NCBI RefSeq assembly: GCF_030253575.1
Contig: NC_080562.1
Coordinates: 25,199,352 to 25,263,351, forward strand
Origin: Rhododendron vialii
Lineage: Eukaryota; Streptophyta; Magnoliopsida; Ericales; Ericaceae
DNA: 64,000 nucleotides
Direction of reading: 5' to 3'
The notes under the pieces are model-generated. The model was not told the DNA's origin. It worked only from the letters and a program-made list of their open reading frames with translations, and made no database searches. A program made the position numbers and the translations under genes. This document shows, one piece after another, positions 1-10,899 of this stretch; within the stretch, counting starts at the first letter, position 1, and each line of letters begins with the position of its first letter.

Positions 1-467
1 CAGGGACTGAACCAGGATTTTTCAACGAGGGGACTGAACTATGAACAATAACTTTTGAAATTTCAAGGTTCGAAATCTAATAGTTTAGTTGATTTGGGTT
101 TTGAGGAGATTTTTTGAGTAACGAGTGCAGAAAGATAAAAAGAAAAATGTGAGAAATAATTGAAGAGAAAACTAATTGGAGACCGAGGGGAAAGAGTGAG
201 GTTGGATTTTGGGGCCCAAAACGAACAAGTCTAAAGCATTTAAATGTGTATATAACACCCAATACAAAAAACAATATATAGTGGCTCTTAACAAACAAAA
301 AACAACTAATCTTAATATTTTAAAAAGAAGTGGAGTGAAGTGCAAGTGGTGCATCCTTTAAACTCTCATGCAAATAGGAAGAGTGCAATTTCCGAAAGCA
401 CCAATCCCCCTCCCCAAGTTCCCTAGGATAGAGTAGATTAGGTTTAACGAATAACAAGAAAATTATT
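1..467. other. AT-rich DNA, no gene recognised
   Basis: No convincing coding region is seen on either strand. The only long open frames are low-complexity, hydrophobic translations of AT-rich DNA. If the possible exon at 468-731 is real, its next exon could lie here or beyond the left edge, but I found no matching splice acceptor with sensible coding sequence. Confidence 0.4.
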
Positions 468-731
468 TTAAATAAATAAATATATATATATATATTTAAA
501 TATTTTTAAAAAAAAATTCCCAAAACTACGTGAAAGCCTTGGCCCCCATAAGCCCTCATATAGTTCCGTCTCTGCGTACGAATCCTTATATACCAATTCA
601 TTTTCCCATCCTTTTCGAATAATTACCGGAGTAGATTGATACCATCTTCCAGTCTCCGGACCGGCATGGCAACATGCAGTATCCAACGGAACAGGTCGAA
701 TATGCAAGCATGAAATGGCGGCAGTGGTCAC
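468..731 (-). CDS. possible first coding exon of an unidentified gene
   Basis: An open frame starts at 731 on the minus strand. About 70 residues of balanced composition (several Cys, Trp and Glu, including GLWGPRLSRSFG) are followed by an AT-rich tail of Ile/Tyr codons that looks non-coding. A possible donor (AC|GTAGTT) lies near 525 to 530, just before the composition changes. This fits a first exon whose gene continues left, out of the window. I do not recognise the family. It may equally be a chance frame, since only composition and a weak donor support it. Confidence 0.25.
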   Translation of the reverse strand: MTTAAISCLHIRPVPLDTACCHAGPETGRWYQSTPVIIRKGWENELVYKDSYAETELYEGLWGPRLSRSFGNFFLKIFKYIYIYLFI

Positions 732-762
732 CCTTTCAAAATTTCAAGAATCTCATATATAT

Positions 763-1010
763 TACTCCCCCTCCGTCCCAATTTAATTCTCTTTTTTTAG
801 AGTTTGTGCAATTTTTCTATTGATTATATCTTGTAATTTATAATATTTTATGTGATTTGAAAAATATTATTGTATTATAAAACTAATCGAAATCTATCAA
901 ATAAGATTCATATTGAATATAAAACTCATTACCGATTTAGAGATATAACTAATTTTTTATCCGGTAAAAATAGAACTAAAGACAATTAAATTCGGACGGA
1001 TAGAATAGTA
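763..1010. mobile_element. Stowaway-like MITE (TA target site)
   Basis: A short AT-rich element is bounded by TA and begins CTCCCCCTCCGTCCCAATTT. Its right end is the inverted counterpart, AAATTCGGACGGATAGAATAGTA read on plus. The terminal inverted repeat resembles the CTCCCTCCGTCCC end of plant Stowaway (Tc1/mariner) MITEs. The arms have diverged. No coding capacity is seen. Confidence 0.7.
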
Positions 1011-1239
1011 ATTTTGAATTATTTGTCCTTCTCACACAACCAAAATTAGAATATTCTAAGAGGTCCCCCCCTCAGAAGATTGGATTTTGGATCCCTTGCC
1101 AACCGATCGAATAGTTAATTCTCACTTAATGGCATTCCGATTGGTACGATCAATCCATCAACAAAGTCAAATATTGGGAAAATCGATTCTGGTTCAAAAT
1201 TCGGAGCCAAAAAACCCGCAACATCCTCATCAATGCCGT

Positions 1240-2190
1240 TGATGGATTACAAAGATGAAAAGGTCCCCAAGTATGAGAGCATCACAACGGGACACAAAGA
1301 TCCCGACAAACATGACACCTTGCACCCCGACAATCATATGTGATGCACTTTGGACATGGACCCAACAAAACAATAACCAAAATATTACACGATTGACAAG
1401 TTACCAACCAAAGCACATGCACAAGCGGAACACCAAAAAACATCAGCTCCCCGCAGCAAATGCAACCACCAACGAGCCCAAAACCATAGCAGCAGCCACA
1501 AACCTAGGATCCAAAAGCCAAAACAATAGCATCATTAATAGAGACAAAACCATGCGGAAAGCTCAGGCACCCCAGGCTTCAACCCCAACAGAAACTCCAC
1601 ACCAAAATCTGTGGCCAGCAAGCAACAAAAATAAAACCAACTCTAGCAGACCAACAACTAAGCATGACAGAACAAACCCCACCATGAAGCGGCTTCAATA
1701 TAATCAGACTCATGAAGCAAGGGACGAAAGGATTGAAAAGGCACCAATATAATCAGACTCAAAACACAGCAATGCACCAAGAGAGACCAAAGCCCCTTCG
1801 CTTGAAATCAAAATAGCAGCAACGGCCCGGCAACCTCAGCAGCAAAAACCAAAAACAGAGCAAACAACAGCAACCCTCTAGCACACAACCTTCTAGCACA
1901 AAATTAACCTTAAACACTGAGACCGTTAACAAAACACCAACCCAGAAGCCAAAAGATATATAAAAACCCACCAACAAAAAAAAAAGACCGAATCTGCTTC
2001 AAAACCTTAAGCCACTTAAACACCCCTTTGGCCATACAAAATCACAAAACCAACCCACCTAAACAACACACACAACCTCACACCAACAGGACCCGAAAGC
2101 AGCAGAAGCAAAGAGCCTACAAACACATCCTCAAGATCCACATTAGAAACCAAAAACCCCTCCTATCAGTTAGAACTTGACTAAATTCTC
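1240..2190 (-). mobile_element. G/T-rich 3' region of a decayed LINE (minus strand)
   Basis: Read on the minus strand this stretch is strongly T/G-rich with no conserved frame. It lies immediately downstream, in minus orientation, of an RNase-H-like remnant at about 2190-2610. T/G-rich untranslated tails of this kind are usual at the 3' ends of plant L1-type LINEs. The exact terminus is not clear, and neither a poly(A) tail nor a target duplication was identified. Confidence 0.4.
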
Positions 2191-2606
2191 CTAACGGTGC
2201 CTCTGTTCCTCTTAACTCTTACTGGAAAAAGTCTACATGACAATAACTTCATCACTCTCATGGAAATGTACTCCCAAACATTTACTCTTAACCGCAACAT
2301 CTGTAAGATTATCGAGGCAATAGAGTCAAAAGCGGTATGTGAGTCCCGAATCATCAGCGCTTCTTCTTCTCAATGTCTTCAAAGTCCAAAGATGTTGCAT
2401 GGTTTCTCACCTAACCAAGCTGAAATTGGGACTGTGAGGGACGCTAGGACACTATCCCCTCCAGAATTAACTCCTCGTGGAAGCTTGCTGTGATTCTTTT
2501 TTTGTCCTACACCCCCACATTTACCATGTTGATCTAGGCCGACAACGAAATTAGTTTTAACCCATGCATCTTGAGGGCATTGCCATCTAACCTGCTCTTG
2601 AACTAT
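2190..2606 (-). pseudogene. RNase-H-like remnant of a LINE pol
   Basis: The minus-strand translation from about 2604 reads RWQCPQDAWVKTNF, then GGVG, then after in-frame stops EALMIRDS. This order resembles the start of the RNase H domain that follows reverse transcriptase in many plant LINEs (W-P-P-x-G-W-x-K-x-N, then EA-x-x-I-R-D). Stops and lost motifs show it is dead. The Copia element at 2612-7887 inserted just upstream of this segment in the minus direction, so the rest of the LINE may continue beyond 7893, where little is recognisable. The assignment rests on motif spacing only. Confidence 0.4.
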
Positions 2607-2611
2607 GCCAG

Positions 2612-3140
2612 TGTTGGGGATGCAGACAACTTTCAGCAACAGAGTTCAGCAACAAAGGTCCATGACCAGCGCGGAGAGTTCCGCGACAGGTAGGCACGCG
2701 GTCAGGCTCGCGGCAGGTAGGGCACGACAGACAGGCTCGCGGCTGAGATGGGCCGTGGGCCGCGGCCCAAGTTGGTTGGACGGGTCCAGCTATCACTAAG
2801 GGTTTGCCTATAAATATTAGTTGTTGTATTTATTATTTCTAAAGGCTATACAGAGAGAAAATTTCTAGAGAGAGTTTCTAGAGAGAGAAAGTGCAAGAGA
2901 ACTTTTCTCAGAGAGGAAGGAGAAGACTTGTAATCTTTCGTTTTCTTTCGTTCATAGTGGACTGGTGTGGCTCCCGGGGACATAGGTAAGTTGCCGAACC
3001 TCGTATATCTGTGTGTTTTGTTTTTCCTATTCCTCTTTCTCTTCCTTTTCTCTGGTTTATTTTTTGTGACGATAGTATCCCAAGATCCTGAAGTATTTTT
3101 GTTCGTTGTGAGTCGAGCACGAGACTTCGATTTCCCAACA
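2612..3140 (+). repeat. 5' LTR of the Copia element
   Basis: A 529-bp LTR with terminal TGTTGGG/CCCAACA. A TATAAATA box at 2809-2816 is a likely promoter, with a purine-rich AGAGAG leader after it. Near its start it carries a short extra repeat of TTCAGCAAC that the 3' LTR lacks; the two LTRs otherwise align closely with scattered substitutions. Confidence 0.95.
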
Positions 3141-3142
3141 AC

Positions 3143-3154
3143 TGGTATCAGAGC
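3143..3154 (+). promoter_or_regulatory. primer-binding site (initiator Met-tRNA type)
   Basis: TGGTATCAGAGC lies two bases after the 5' LTR. This is the standard primer-binding site of plant Copia elements, matching the 3' end of initiator methionine tRNA, where minus-strand DNA synthesis is primed. Confidence 0.95.
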
Positions 3155-3226
3155 CGCGGTTGTGGTAAGGGTGTTCAACAGTTTTTCAAATGAAGCTTTT
3201 GGGCAGTCCTGATTTTTGAGGGAGCT

Positions 3227-6200
3227 ATGGGTTCAGAAGAAGGGAAATCGAAGATTGAAAAGTTCGATGAAACGGACTTTGCTTTCTGGAAGATGCAGAT
3301 AGAGGACTATCTGTATCAGAAAGATCTTTATCGGCCGCTACTGGGTAAAGATAAAGAAAAGAAGAAAGAAGGGGAGACTGACACAGAATGGGATGTTCTT
3401 GACCGAAAGGCGATGGGTCTGATCCGGTTATCACTCTCGAAGTTAGTCGCGCACAATATACTGAAAGAAAAAACCGCGTCCGACCTGATGGACGCGCTCG
3501 CGGAGATGTATGAACAGCCGTCCGCGCCAAACAAGGTGCACTTGATGAAGATTTTGTTCAACTTCGAGATGCCTGAAAGAGGTTCATTTATGAAGCATCT
3601 CAGCGAGTTCAATATAATAGTGGACCAGTTGGTCTCTGTTGGTATTGAGTTCGATGATGAGGTTCAAGCCTTGTTGATCCTGTCTCAGTTGCTAGAGACC
3701 TGGCAGGGTACGGTTATTGCGATTAGTAATTCGGTTGGGAAGGAGAAACTCAAACTAAATGATATAGTCAATTTGATACTGACTGAAGAAGTTAGAAGGA
3801 AATCACTCGAGGGGGCATTGGGCTCTAGCAGTTTAAGTTCAACTCTAAGTTTTGAGCAGAGAGGCAGAGGCCAGACCAGGGGTGGTCAGAACCAGAACAA
3901 GAGCCGGTCGCGCAAAATACAAGTACGCGGCATTAAAGGTGAATGTTGGAACTGTGGCCAGGTGGGTCACATGTCTTCAGTCTGTAAGGCTCCAAAGAAG
4001 AATACTGGTGAGCAGGAGGCCCACATCGTGCAGGATGCACTTATTCTTTCGATGGACAGTATCGCAGAGTCATGGGTGGTTGAATCGGACGCCTCATTCC
4101 ACGCGACTACTGGCAAGGGGGTTCTGAAGAACTATGTGGCAGGCGACTTTAGGCAAGTATACTTGGGTGATGATGAGCCATGTAGTATAGTGGGAATGGG
4201 GGATGTGCAGATTGAAATGCAAGGGTTTAAATGGTGTTTGAAGGATGTCAGACACGTCCCGCAGCTGAAGAGGAATCTTGTTTCAGTTGGGCAACTGGGA
4301 GCAGCGGGATATACCTCAACATTCACAGGAGACGCATGGAAGGTCTCCAACAGTACCATGGTGGTAGCGCGCAGAAAGAAGGTCGGTACTCTCTATTTAA
4401 CTTCACATGGGAGTTATTCACTTGCCATCGCAGAGGGACTCGCGGTGGTGGTCCCACGCGAGGATAGCGAGGGTCTCGCGGAGGTGGTTCTACGAGAGTA
4501 AGCTCGCGGAAGGTTCGCAGCCAGAGAGCCAAGTGAGTTCAAGTTTGTGGCACGATAGGTTAGGACATATGAGCGAGAAGGGGATGAAGGTTCTGCAGAC
4601 ACAGGGGAAGCTACCAGTTGAGTCAATGAATTTTGACATGTGCGAAGACTGTATCTTCGGCAAGCAAAGGCAGGTTAGTTTCCAGAAAAGTGGCAGACCT
4701 CCCAAGCCAAACAAGCTGGAGCTTGTTCATATAGACGTATGAGGTCCCGCGCCAATGCATTCTCTTGGCGGGTCGAGGTACTTTGTTACTTTCATCAATG
4801 ATCACTCGAGGAAAGTATAGGTCTACTTCATGAAACACAAGTCAAAAGTATCCGAAATTTTCATGAAGTGGAAAGCCAAAGTAGAGAACAAGACAAACTT
4901 GAAGGTGAAGTGTTTGAGGTCAGACAACGGGGGAGAGTATGAACTGATAGAGTATAAGAGAGCTTGTGCTCTATTCGGGATCCGTTTAGAGACGACTCTT
5001 CCAGGAACTCCGCAGCAGAATGGCATCGCGGAGCGGATGAACAGGACTCTGACAGAGCGTGTGTGGAGCATGTGGATACATACGGGGTTGCCCAAGCAAT
5101 TTTGGGCAGACGCGATCAGTACAGCAGCATACTTAATCAACCACGGGCCATCAGTTCTGTTGAACTTTGGGATACCGGAAGAGGTTTGAAGCGGTAAAGA
5201 GGTAAATCTCTCACATTTGAAAGTTTTCGGTTGTGTTGCTTATGTCCACCTCAGTGACAAAGTCAGAGACAAACTAGATGCTAAGTCACTGAAGTGCACG
5301 TTCATTAGGTACGGCAGCGATGAGTTTGGTTATCGTCTCTAGGATGAGAAAAATCGGAAGATAATCAGAAGTCGGTATGTCATATTCAATGAGTCGGTGC
5401 TGTACAAGGACAGGGATAGCAAACAATGCAGTGGGAGTTCTACTGAGGAACGCGAGGGTCCCGCAGCGGTGGCCACGCGAGAGGATCGCGAGTCACCCGA
5501 GTACTTTAGTTTGGAGGATCTTCCAGAAACCAGTGGGGATGAGTCGGGATCTGACCGAATGGATGAGGCAATCTCGCGGACAGAGTCTGGGGCAGTTCCA
5601 GAGACAGCGTCTAGCTCACCGGTTACTGCAGTAAGGAGATCAACCATGGTACCCAAACCTAATCCAAAATACCTTTCGTCGCTGGATTATTTGTTTTTTA
5701 CAAATAGCGGGGAACCATATTGCTATGACGAGGCTTTATAGGTCGGAGACGCTGTGAAGTGGGAACATGCTATGCAAGAGGAGATGGATTCTCTTCACTT
5801 GAATGTGACTTGGGAGTTGGCGAAGCTTCCCGCAGGGAAGAAGGCGCTACAAAACAAGTGGGTATACCACGTCAAGCAGGAGAGCGACGGCAGCAAGAGG
5901 TTTAAGGCCAGATTGGTTGTGAAGGGCTTTCAACAGAAAGAAGGGGTTGATTTCACGGAGATTTTTTCCCCAGTTGTGAAGCTGACCACTATCAGAGTGG
6001 TATTGAATTTGGTGACTGCAGAAAACCTCCACCTTGAGCAGTTGGATGTTAAAATTGCGTTTATTCATGGTGACTTGGATGAAGAAATCTACATGAAGCA
6101 ACCTATTGGCTTCATTGAGAAAGGCAAGGAAGAGATGGTGTGTAGACTCAAGAAGAGTCTGTATGGGTTGAAACAGGCTCCTAGACAGTGGTACAAGAAG

Positions 6201-7298
6201 TTTGACAATTTCATGCAGCACAGCGGCTACGCAAGGTGCCACGCGGATCACTGTTGCTACCTTAAATAATGTAAGGCGAGCTACATAATCTTGCTACTCT
6301 AAGTAGATGATATGCTTGTAGCGGGGTCTTGTTCACGCGAGATAAACAAGTTGAAGCAACAGTTGACAGCAGAGTTTGCTTTGAAAGATCTGGGTGCAGC
6401 GAAGCAGATACTTGGGATGAGGATCCGCAGGGACAGAACTCAAGGGGTCTCAAAGTTGAGTCAAGCTGAGTATATTGAACGAGTTCTTGAAAGGTTCAAT
6501 ATGCAGAACGCCAAGGCAGTTGGCGCGCCTCTGGGAAGTCAGTTTAGACTTTCTGACATGCAGTCTCTGAAGACAGATGCTGAGAAGGAGCACATGGCCA
6601 AGGTACCGTATGCCTCGGCCATTGGTAGTTTGATGTACGCGATGGTCTGTACGCGGTCGGACATTGCCCACGCAGTGGGAGTTGCGAGCAGGTTTGCGAG
6701 CAATCCGAGGAAGCAGCATTGAGAAGCTGTCAAGTGGTTACTGAGGTATCTCCGCGGGACCGCGGATGTGCCATTGTGTTTTGGGAGAGCATATTTGGTG
6801 GTGAGAGGATATGTGGATGCAGATTTCGCGGGTGATCATGATACAAAGCGAAGCACCACAGGTTATGTCTACACTTTGGGATCAACAACGGTGAGTTGGG
6901 TCTAGTGTCTGCAGAAGTTAGTAACTTTGTCCACGACAGAAGCTGGGTATGTAGCAGTCACAAAGGCCGCTAAGGAGATGATTTGGTTGAAGGCTTTTCT
7001 GAGTGAGTTGGGTTTGAAGCAGGAGAATAGTGTTCTTTTCAGTGACAGCCAGAGTGCTATACACCTTGCGAAAAATCCAGTGTTTCATGCTAGAACGAAG
7101 CACATCAATTTGAGGTACCATTTCATTCGCTCGCTTTTGGAAGAAGGGAAACTGTTATTGGAGAAGATTTTGGGGAGCCAAAATCCGGCAGATATGTTGA
7201 CAAAGTCAGTCACCATCGAGAAACTGAAGTTGTGTTCAACTTCAGTTGGCCTTCGCACGGGAGGAGTTGGACGGCTGGAGTCACACCAAGAGGGGTGA
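3227..7298 (+). pseudogene. Copia gag-pol polyprotein, broken
   Basis: Gag (from 3227) has the UBN2/DUF4219-type N-terminus and a zinc knuckle C-x2-C-x4-H-x4-C at about residues 236-249. The protease segment follows, then the integrase H-H-C-C zinc region and DDE core (4530-5150), reverse transcriptase (5754-6310) and RNase H (6760-7230). The frame changes from 2 to 3 between about 4420 and 4530. Frame 3 then has in-frame stops at 4740, 4818, 5187, 5340, 5739, 6267, 6300, 6720 and 6903. At least five stops sit where relatives have Trp. The protease active-site triad reads ESDA rather than the usual DSGA, and the Tyr codon of the YVDD box is a stop. The protein is therefore non-functional. Confidence 0.93.
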
Positions 7299-7357
7299 AG
7301 TTCACTACGTCCGCTATTGATTGAGGTTGTTGATATTGGTTTGCTTCAGTTATCTTT

Positions 7358-7368
7358 AAGTGGGAGGT
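7358..7368 (+). promoter_or_regulatory. polypurine tract of the Copia element
   Basis: AAGTGGGAGGT directly precedes the 3' LTR. This is the usual form of the plus-strand primer in plant Copia elements. Confidence 0.9.
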
Positions 7369-7887
7369 TGTTGGGGATGCAGACAACTTTCAGCAACAAA
7401 GGTCCATGACCAGTGCGGAGAGTTTTGCGACAGGTAGGCACGCGGTCAGGCTCGCAGCAGGTAGCGCGCGACAGACAGGCTCGCGGCCGAGATGGGCCGT
7501 GGGCCGCGGCCCAAGTTGGTTGGACGGGTTCAGCTATCACTTAGAGTTTGCCTATAAATATTAGTTGTTGTATTCATCATTTCTAGAGGCTATACAAAGA
7601 GAAAATTTCTAGAGAGGGTTTCTAGTGAGAGAAAGTGCAAGAGAAAACTTTTCTCAAAGAGGAAGGAGAAGACTTGTAATCTTTTGTTTTCTTTCGTTCA
7701 TAGTAGACTGGTGTGGCTCCCGGGGACGTAGGTAAGTTGCCGAACCTCGTATATCTCTGTATTCTGTTTTTCCTATTCCTTTTTCTCTTCCTTTTCTCTA
7801 GTTTGTTTTCTGTGACGATAGTATCCCAAGATCCTGAAGTGTTTTTTGTTCGTTGTAAGTTGAGCGCGAGGCTCCGATTTCCCAACA
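7369..7887 (+). repeat. 3' LTR of the Copia element
   Basis: A 519-bp LTR with the same TGTTGGG/CCCAACA ends as the 5' copy and the same TATAAATA box. It lacks the short TTCAGCAAC-containing insertion of the 5' LTR. Visible substitutions between the LTRs mean the insertion is not brand new. Confidence 0.95.
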
Positions 7888-8327
7888 GCCAGCCCGCACC
7901 AAATTGCCCCCCTAAAATCATTCTTCTCCACTGCCTTCAAATAATCACTAACAGAATTATGTTTAATCTTGTGTCAACAGAAATATGTGTAATAATCTTG
8001 TGGCTGCCAAACATTTGATCATAGGAACATATGCAAAGCATGTTAGAGAAGTCTTACCATCTGATCCAGGCGGCCCATGGTTGAAATTGCAATAACTTTT
8101 CAACTAACAAATTACATCAGAAAGCCAAAACAAAATTTCCTCAGGGTTCGAACTTGATCGATACAAGCTATGGAAACAAAGAAGAATACAAATTAAATTG
8201 CTTCAAACAGAATGTTTCTTAAAAATTGATTGGTAGACTTTTATTTGAATTGAAAGGATACAGATTTCCAAGAGTTTGTAATCTAATAAATTGGGTAAAA
8301 ATTTTGATCATCAAGAACACATGCTCA

Positions 8328-10686
8328 CTACATATTCGTCGAATGCGTGCACTCAAGGGGGTATCCCTTGGGAAACCGTTTCTTGTCAGTGCAGTAATTG
8401 TAACCCATATAGCTCTTCTGCACCCACTGGAGTTTTTTTAGACCTTCGGGGCCCAATTCTTGGGTTTGCCACGCCTCGGTAGATGCTATTGAATCGGTGG
8501 ACATAGAAGAACCACATGAAGATGATCCAAACGAGACTACACAAGCATTTACTTTGTAATTTCTGTAGGCAGCAGTAAAAGGGCCTAACGTCCAATTGGT
8601 CTTCACTCTCCCGCCTTGCGTTGCCCATTCTTCCCCACACCAGATGGTAGAGAAGACCTTCATCGGCTGGCTGGTTGGGAATGGCACACCGATGGCTTCA
8701 AGGTTTTCGAATACCCTTATTGGCGTATTATCCACCAGCCAACTGTCAATGAACAAGATGTGTTGTATAGAAGGTAAGTTATTGGGTAGATGGAATTAAA
8801 TGGACGACTGTGAGAATTTGATTTCGCAAGCAAAAGGTCATGTAACAAAATGTGTTTTGTGTAGAGTTAGTGAAACTGAAAATTAAGGATAGTCAACATT
8901 ACATGATTATTTTAGGGTTCCAAACAACCGAGTAGGTGTGGAATGATGTTGTGGGATCGAACCAGAGAGAGAACTGTTGTTCCCGCCCCCCTTTCCCTTG
9001 GGAGAAGACATTGGTGTGGACTATATATGGCTGTCCGGACACATTGCCTAAGAATTCAAAGTCAATCTCATCGTGTTTTGATCCTTCAGAAGATAACTGC
9101 ATTGAAAGAAGATAATCGAAAACCAGTAGTGAGACCACAAAGCTCTTGATTCAAAACCAGTAGTGAGAATCACGAAAAAACAATTACCCATAAAACTCAA
9201 AGTGTAGATGAGAAAAAATATCCCTTTATATTATGTATATTCTCATCCGAATTACACGTTCTTCTGCATTGAGAATTGAATTGACATTGAAAATGATATG
9301 GTCCTGTATCATTTTCGAATCCGGAAATGATATCTGCATTGAAATGATGTGGTCCTCTATACCACCTTCTAATCTGAGTTACAATATCTTGAATGATTTG
9401 AAAATACACATAGATTTCTCAGTGCATTTTTTTTTTTTTTTGTACATTATTAGGTAAAAGACAGATTTCTCAGTGCATTTTGTTGTAACGTTGTTCAGTC
9501 AAGGAGGAAAGAACAGGACGAGGAATTTACACGGTAGAGGCCACAGGGAATGGGGGTAATAGTCGGGGCAGCCCAACCTTATTAGAGGCCCGCCCACGAG
9601 ATCGAGATTGATGCCATTAAATATTTCAATAACAAATTAATGTATTGTCTAATAGTATGTTTCATTGAAGTTTGGAAATTAATTATATTTTTTCTTTTTT
9701 GAGATGCAAATTTATTGCTGAAGAAAACCTAATCCTTGCCGTTTACGACTATAGTACTCTATATTTCATTAGGAGGTCTGGTCTTGTGAGAGTATGTATC
9801 TACTATTATATGTTCCGTTTTTGTGCATGGTTGGCTCCTTGCATGCCAAGTTGGCACTTCAAGGCTTGGCTTTTATTTTATAAGATTAAAGATTGGATGC
9901 CATCGTGTTAGGATGCATTCGTTTTTCTTCGTGCCCTAGCCTCTTAATTAGTTTTGTGTAAAATATTTTATCATCAATCAACAAAGAAATTGCGGTCTCT
10001 AAACTTCAGATGCCTTAGGCACTGGTCTTAATGACTTGGTGCTAATTGGGCTAGCTACCACTATTAAAGAGCATCTAGTAAATCAACTTTTGGATATCAA
10101 GCATCAGTAAGTTATTTTACTTGGATTATCAACAAATATTTTACTTAGGAATTAATTTATCTCACACCAATCTTGTGCAAACATAACAAATTGTATTGGG
10201 GAAAAAATATTTATTCTCAAACAGATAGAGCCTATGTTACGGCAGCGAGGAAGAAATCGGAACTTACATAATATGTAGTGACAGTACCAGCAGAGTTGCC
10301 ACCGACAAGCTTTATTTCCATGTCGATCCTTCCAAATAAGTACTCATTTCTGGATCGGAAGCCGGAGCCAGTTATGTTGTCCAGAGACAAGGTGAGATAC
10401 TGGCCGCCTTCGAGTATCTTAGCCCGTGGCCCTCCGTAATACAAGTCAACATCTACGTGGAAATTACCCGTCGAGCCAGCCTTTGGCCCAGCGTCCGAAA
10501 CCTTGGAGTCGCTAGAGGTTCGGTCGGTCGTCGACTTTTCGGGCGCGACATAAGTCGAGGCGGGTGCAACCGACCCGGAATCCAGGTGATCAAAAAAAAA
10601 AAAAAAACTAGACTGGTCATGAACATCATGACCACTATCATTAAAAGCATCCTGGAATTGCCTCTTGAAGAGGCAAAGGACGACAT
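8328..10686 (-). CDS. xyloglucan endotransglucosylase/hydrolase (XTH, GH16), frameshifted in exon 1
   Basis: Three exons: 10686-10268, 9096-8903 and 8742-8328, all with GT-AG borders that join in frame. The enzyme cuts and rejoins xyloglucan chains in the cell wall. The GH16 catalytic motif [10 protein letters not shown] is intact at the start of exon 2, followed by an N-x-S glycosylation site, and the C-terminal XTH_C region with four Cys is complete ([12 protein letters not shown] near the end). Exon 1 encodes a hydrophobic leader, then an unusual Ser/Thr/Ala-rich linker of about 50 residues before the normal GH16 start, giving about 342 residues against the usual 290. A run of 16 A (plus strand, 10592-10607) breaks the frame between leader and linker; one extra base would join them. 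XTH identity is sure; whether the gene works is not. Confidence 0.9.
9097..10267 (-). other. intron 1 of the XTH gene
   Basis: A 1.17-kb AT-rich intron between GH16 exons 1 and 2, with donor GTAAGT and acceptor TTTCAATGCAG. It contains a T run near 9427-9440 and a short imperfect direct repeat near 9281-9364 (ATGATATGGTCCT / ATGATGTGGTCCT). No gene or complete transposon is seen inside. Confidence 0.8.
10592..10607. repeat. A16 homopolymer inside XTH exon 1
   Basis: Sixteen consecutive A on plus (T on the coding strand) separate the leader frame from the GH16 frame of the XTH gene. A length of 17 or 14 would keep one frame; 16 does not. Confidence 0.95.
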
Positions 10687-10691
10687 TGTAG

Positions 10692-10696
<5 letters not shown>

Positions 10697-10728
<32 letters not shown>
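10697..10728. repeat. (GA)n microsatellite in the XTH 5' leader
   Basis: A GA run on plus, CT on the gene strand, just upstream of the XTH start codon. CT-rich leaders are common in plant genes. Confidence 0.9.
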
Positions 10729-10732
<4 letters not shown>

Positions 10733-10773
10733 GGTATGTATGACTATGTGTGAAGGCTGGGTAGGAGGGGAAT

Positions 10774-10785
10774 GCATATATATGA
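10774..10785 (-). promoter_or_regulatory. probable TATA box of the XTH gene
   Basis: CATATATATG on the minus strand lies about 90 bp upstream of the ATG at 10686. That would place the transcription start near 10745-10750 and give a short CT-rich leader. The position fits; no other support. Confidence 0.5.
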
Positions 10786-10899
10786 GGTGATCATGATTAA
10801 GAAATAGCCGTTGACCCTTGTAGAAGGGAAAGCATCGTGGAGAGATGAGGGGGGGACAGCCAGAACGTGGAGAGACGGTCAATTAGTTTGGTGATCGAG

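Larger units (their letters stand above)
2612..7887 (+). mobile_element. complete Ty1/Copia LTR retrotransposon, defective
   Basis: The element has two LTRs (2612-3140 and 7369-7887), each starting TGTTGGG and ending CCCAACA. A perfect 5-bp target duplication GCCAG lies at 2607-2611 and 7888-7892. A primer-binding site complementary to initiator Met-tRNA follows the 5' LTR by two bases, and a polypurine tract abuts the 3' LTR. Internal order is gag, protease, integrase, reverse transcriptase and RNase H, the Copia order. A Tork/Tnt1-like lineage is likely from the gag and RNase H style, but this was not tested. It cannot make a full polyprotein because of many stops and one frame change. Confidence 0.95.

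Noticed and set aside
1255..1752. 165-residue open frame on plus
   Set aside because: Asn/Thr/Lys/Gln-rich translation of the C/A-rich complement of a LINE tail; no start context or domain.
10700..10882. Upstream open frame continuous with the XTH GH16 frame
   Set aside because: It runs through the TATA region and the (CT)n leader, giving Ser-Leu repeats; the secretion-type leader in the other frame is a better N-terminus.
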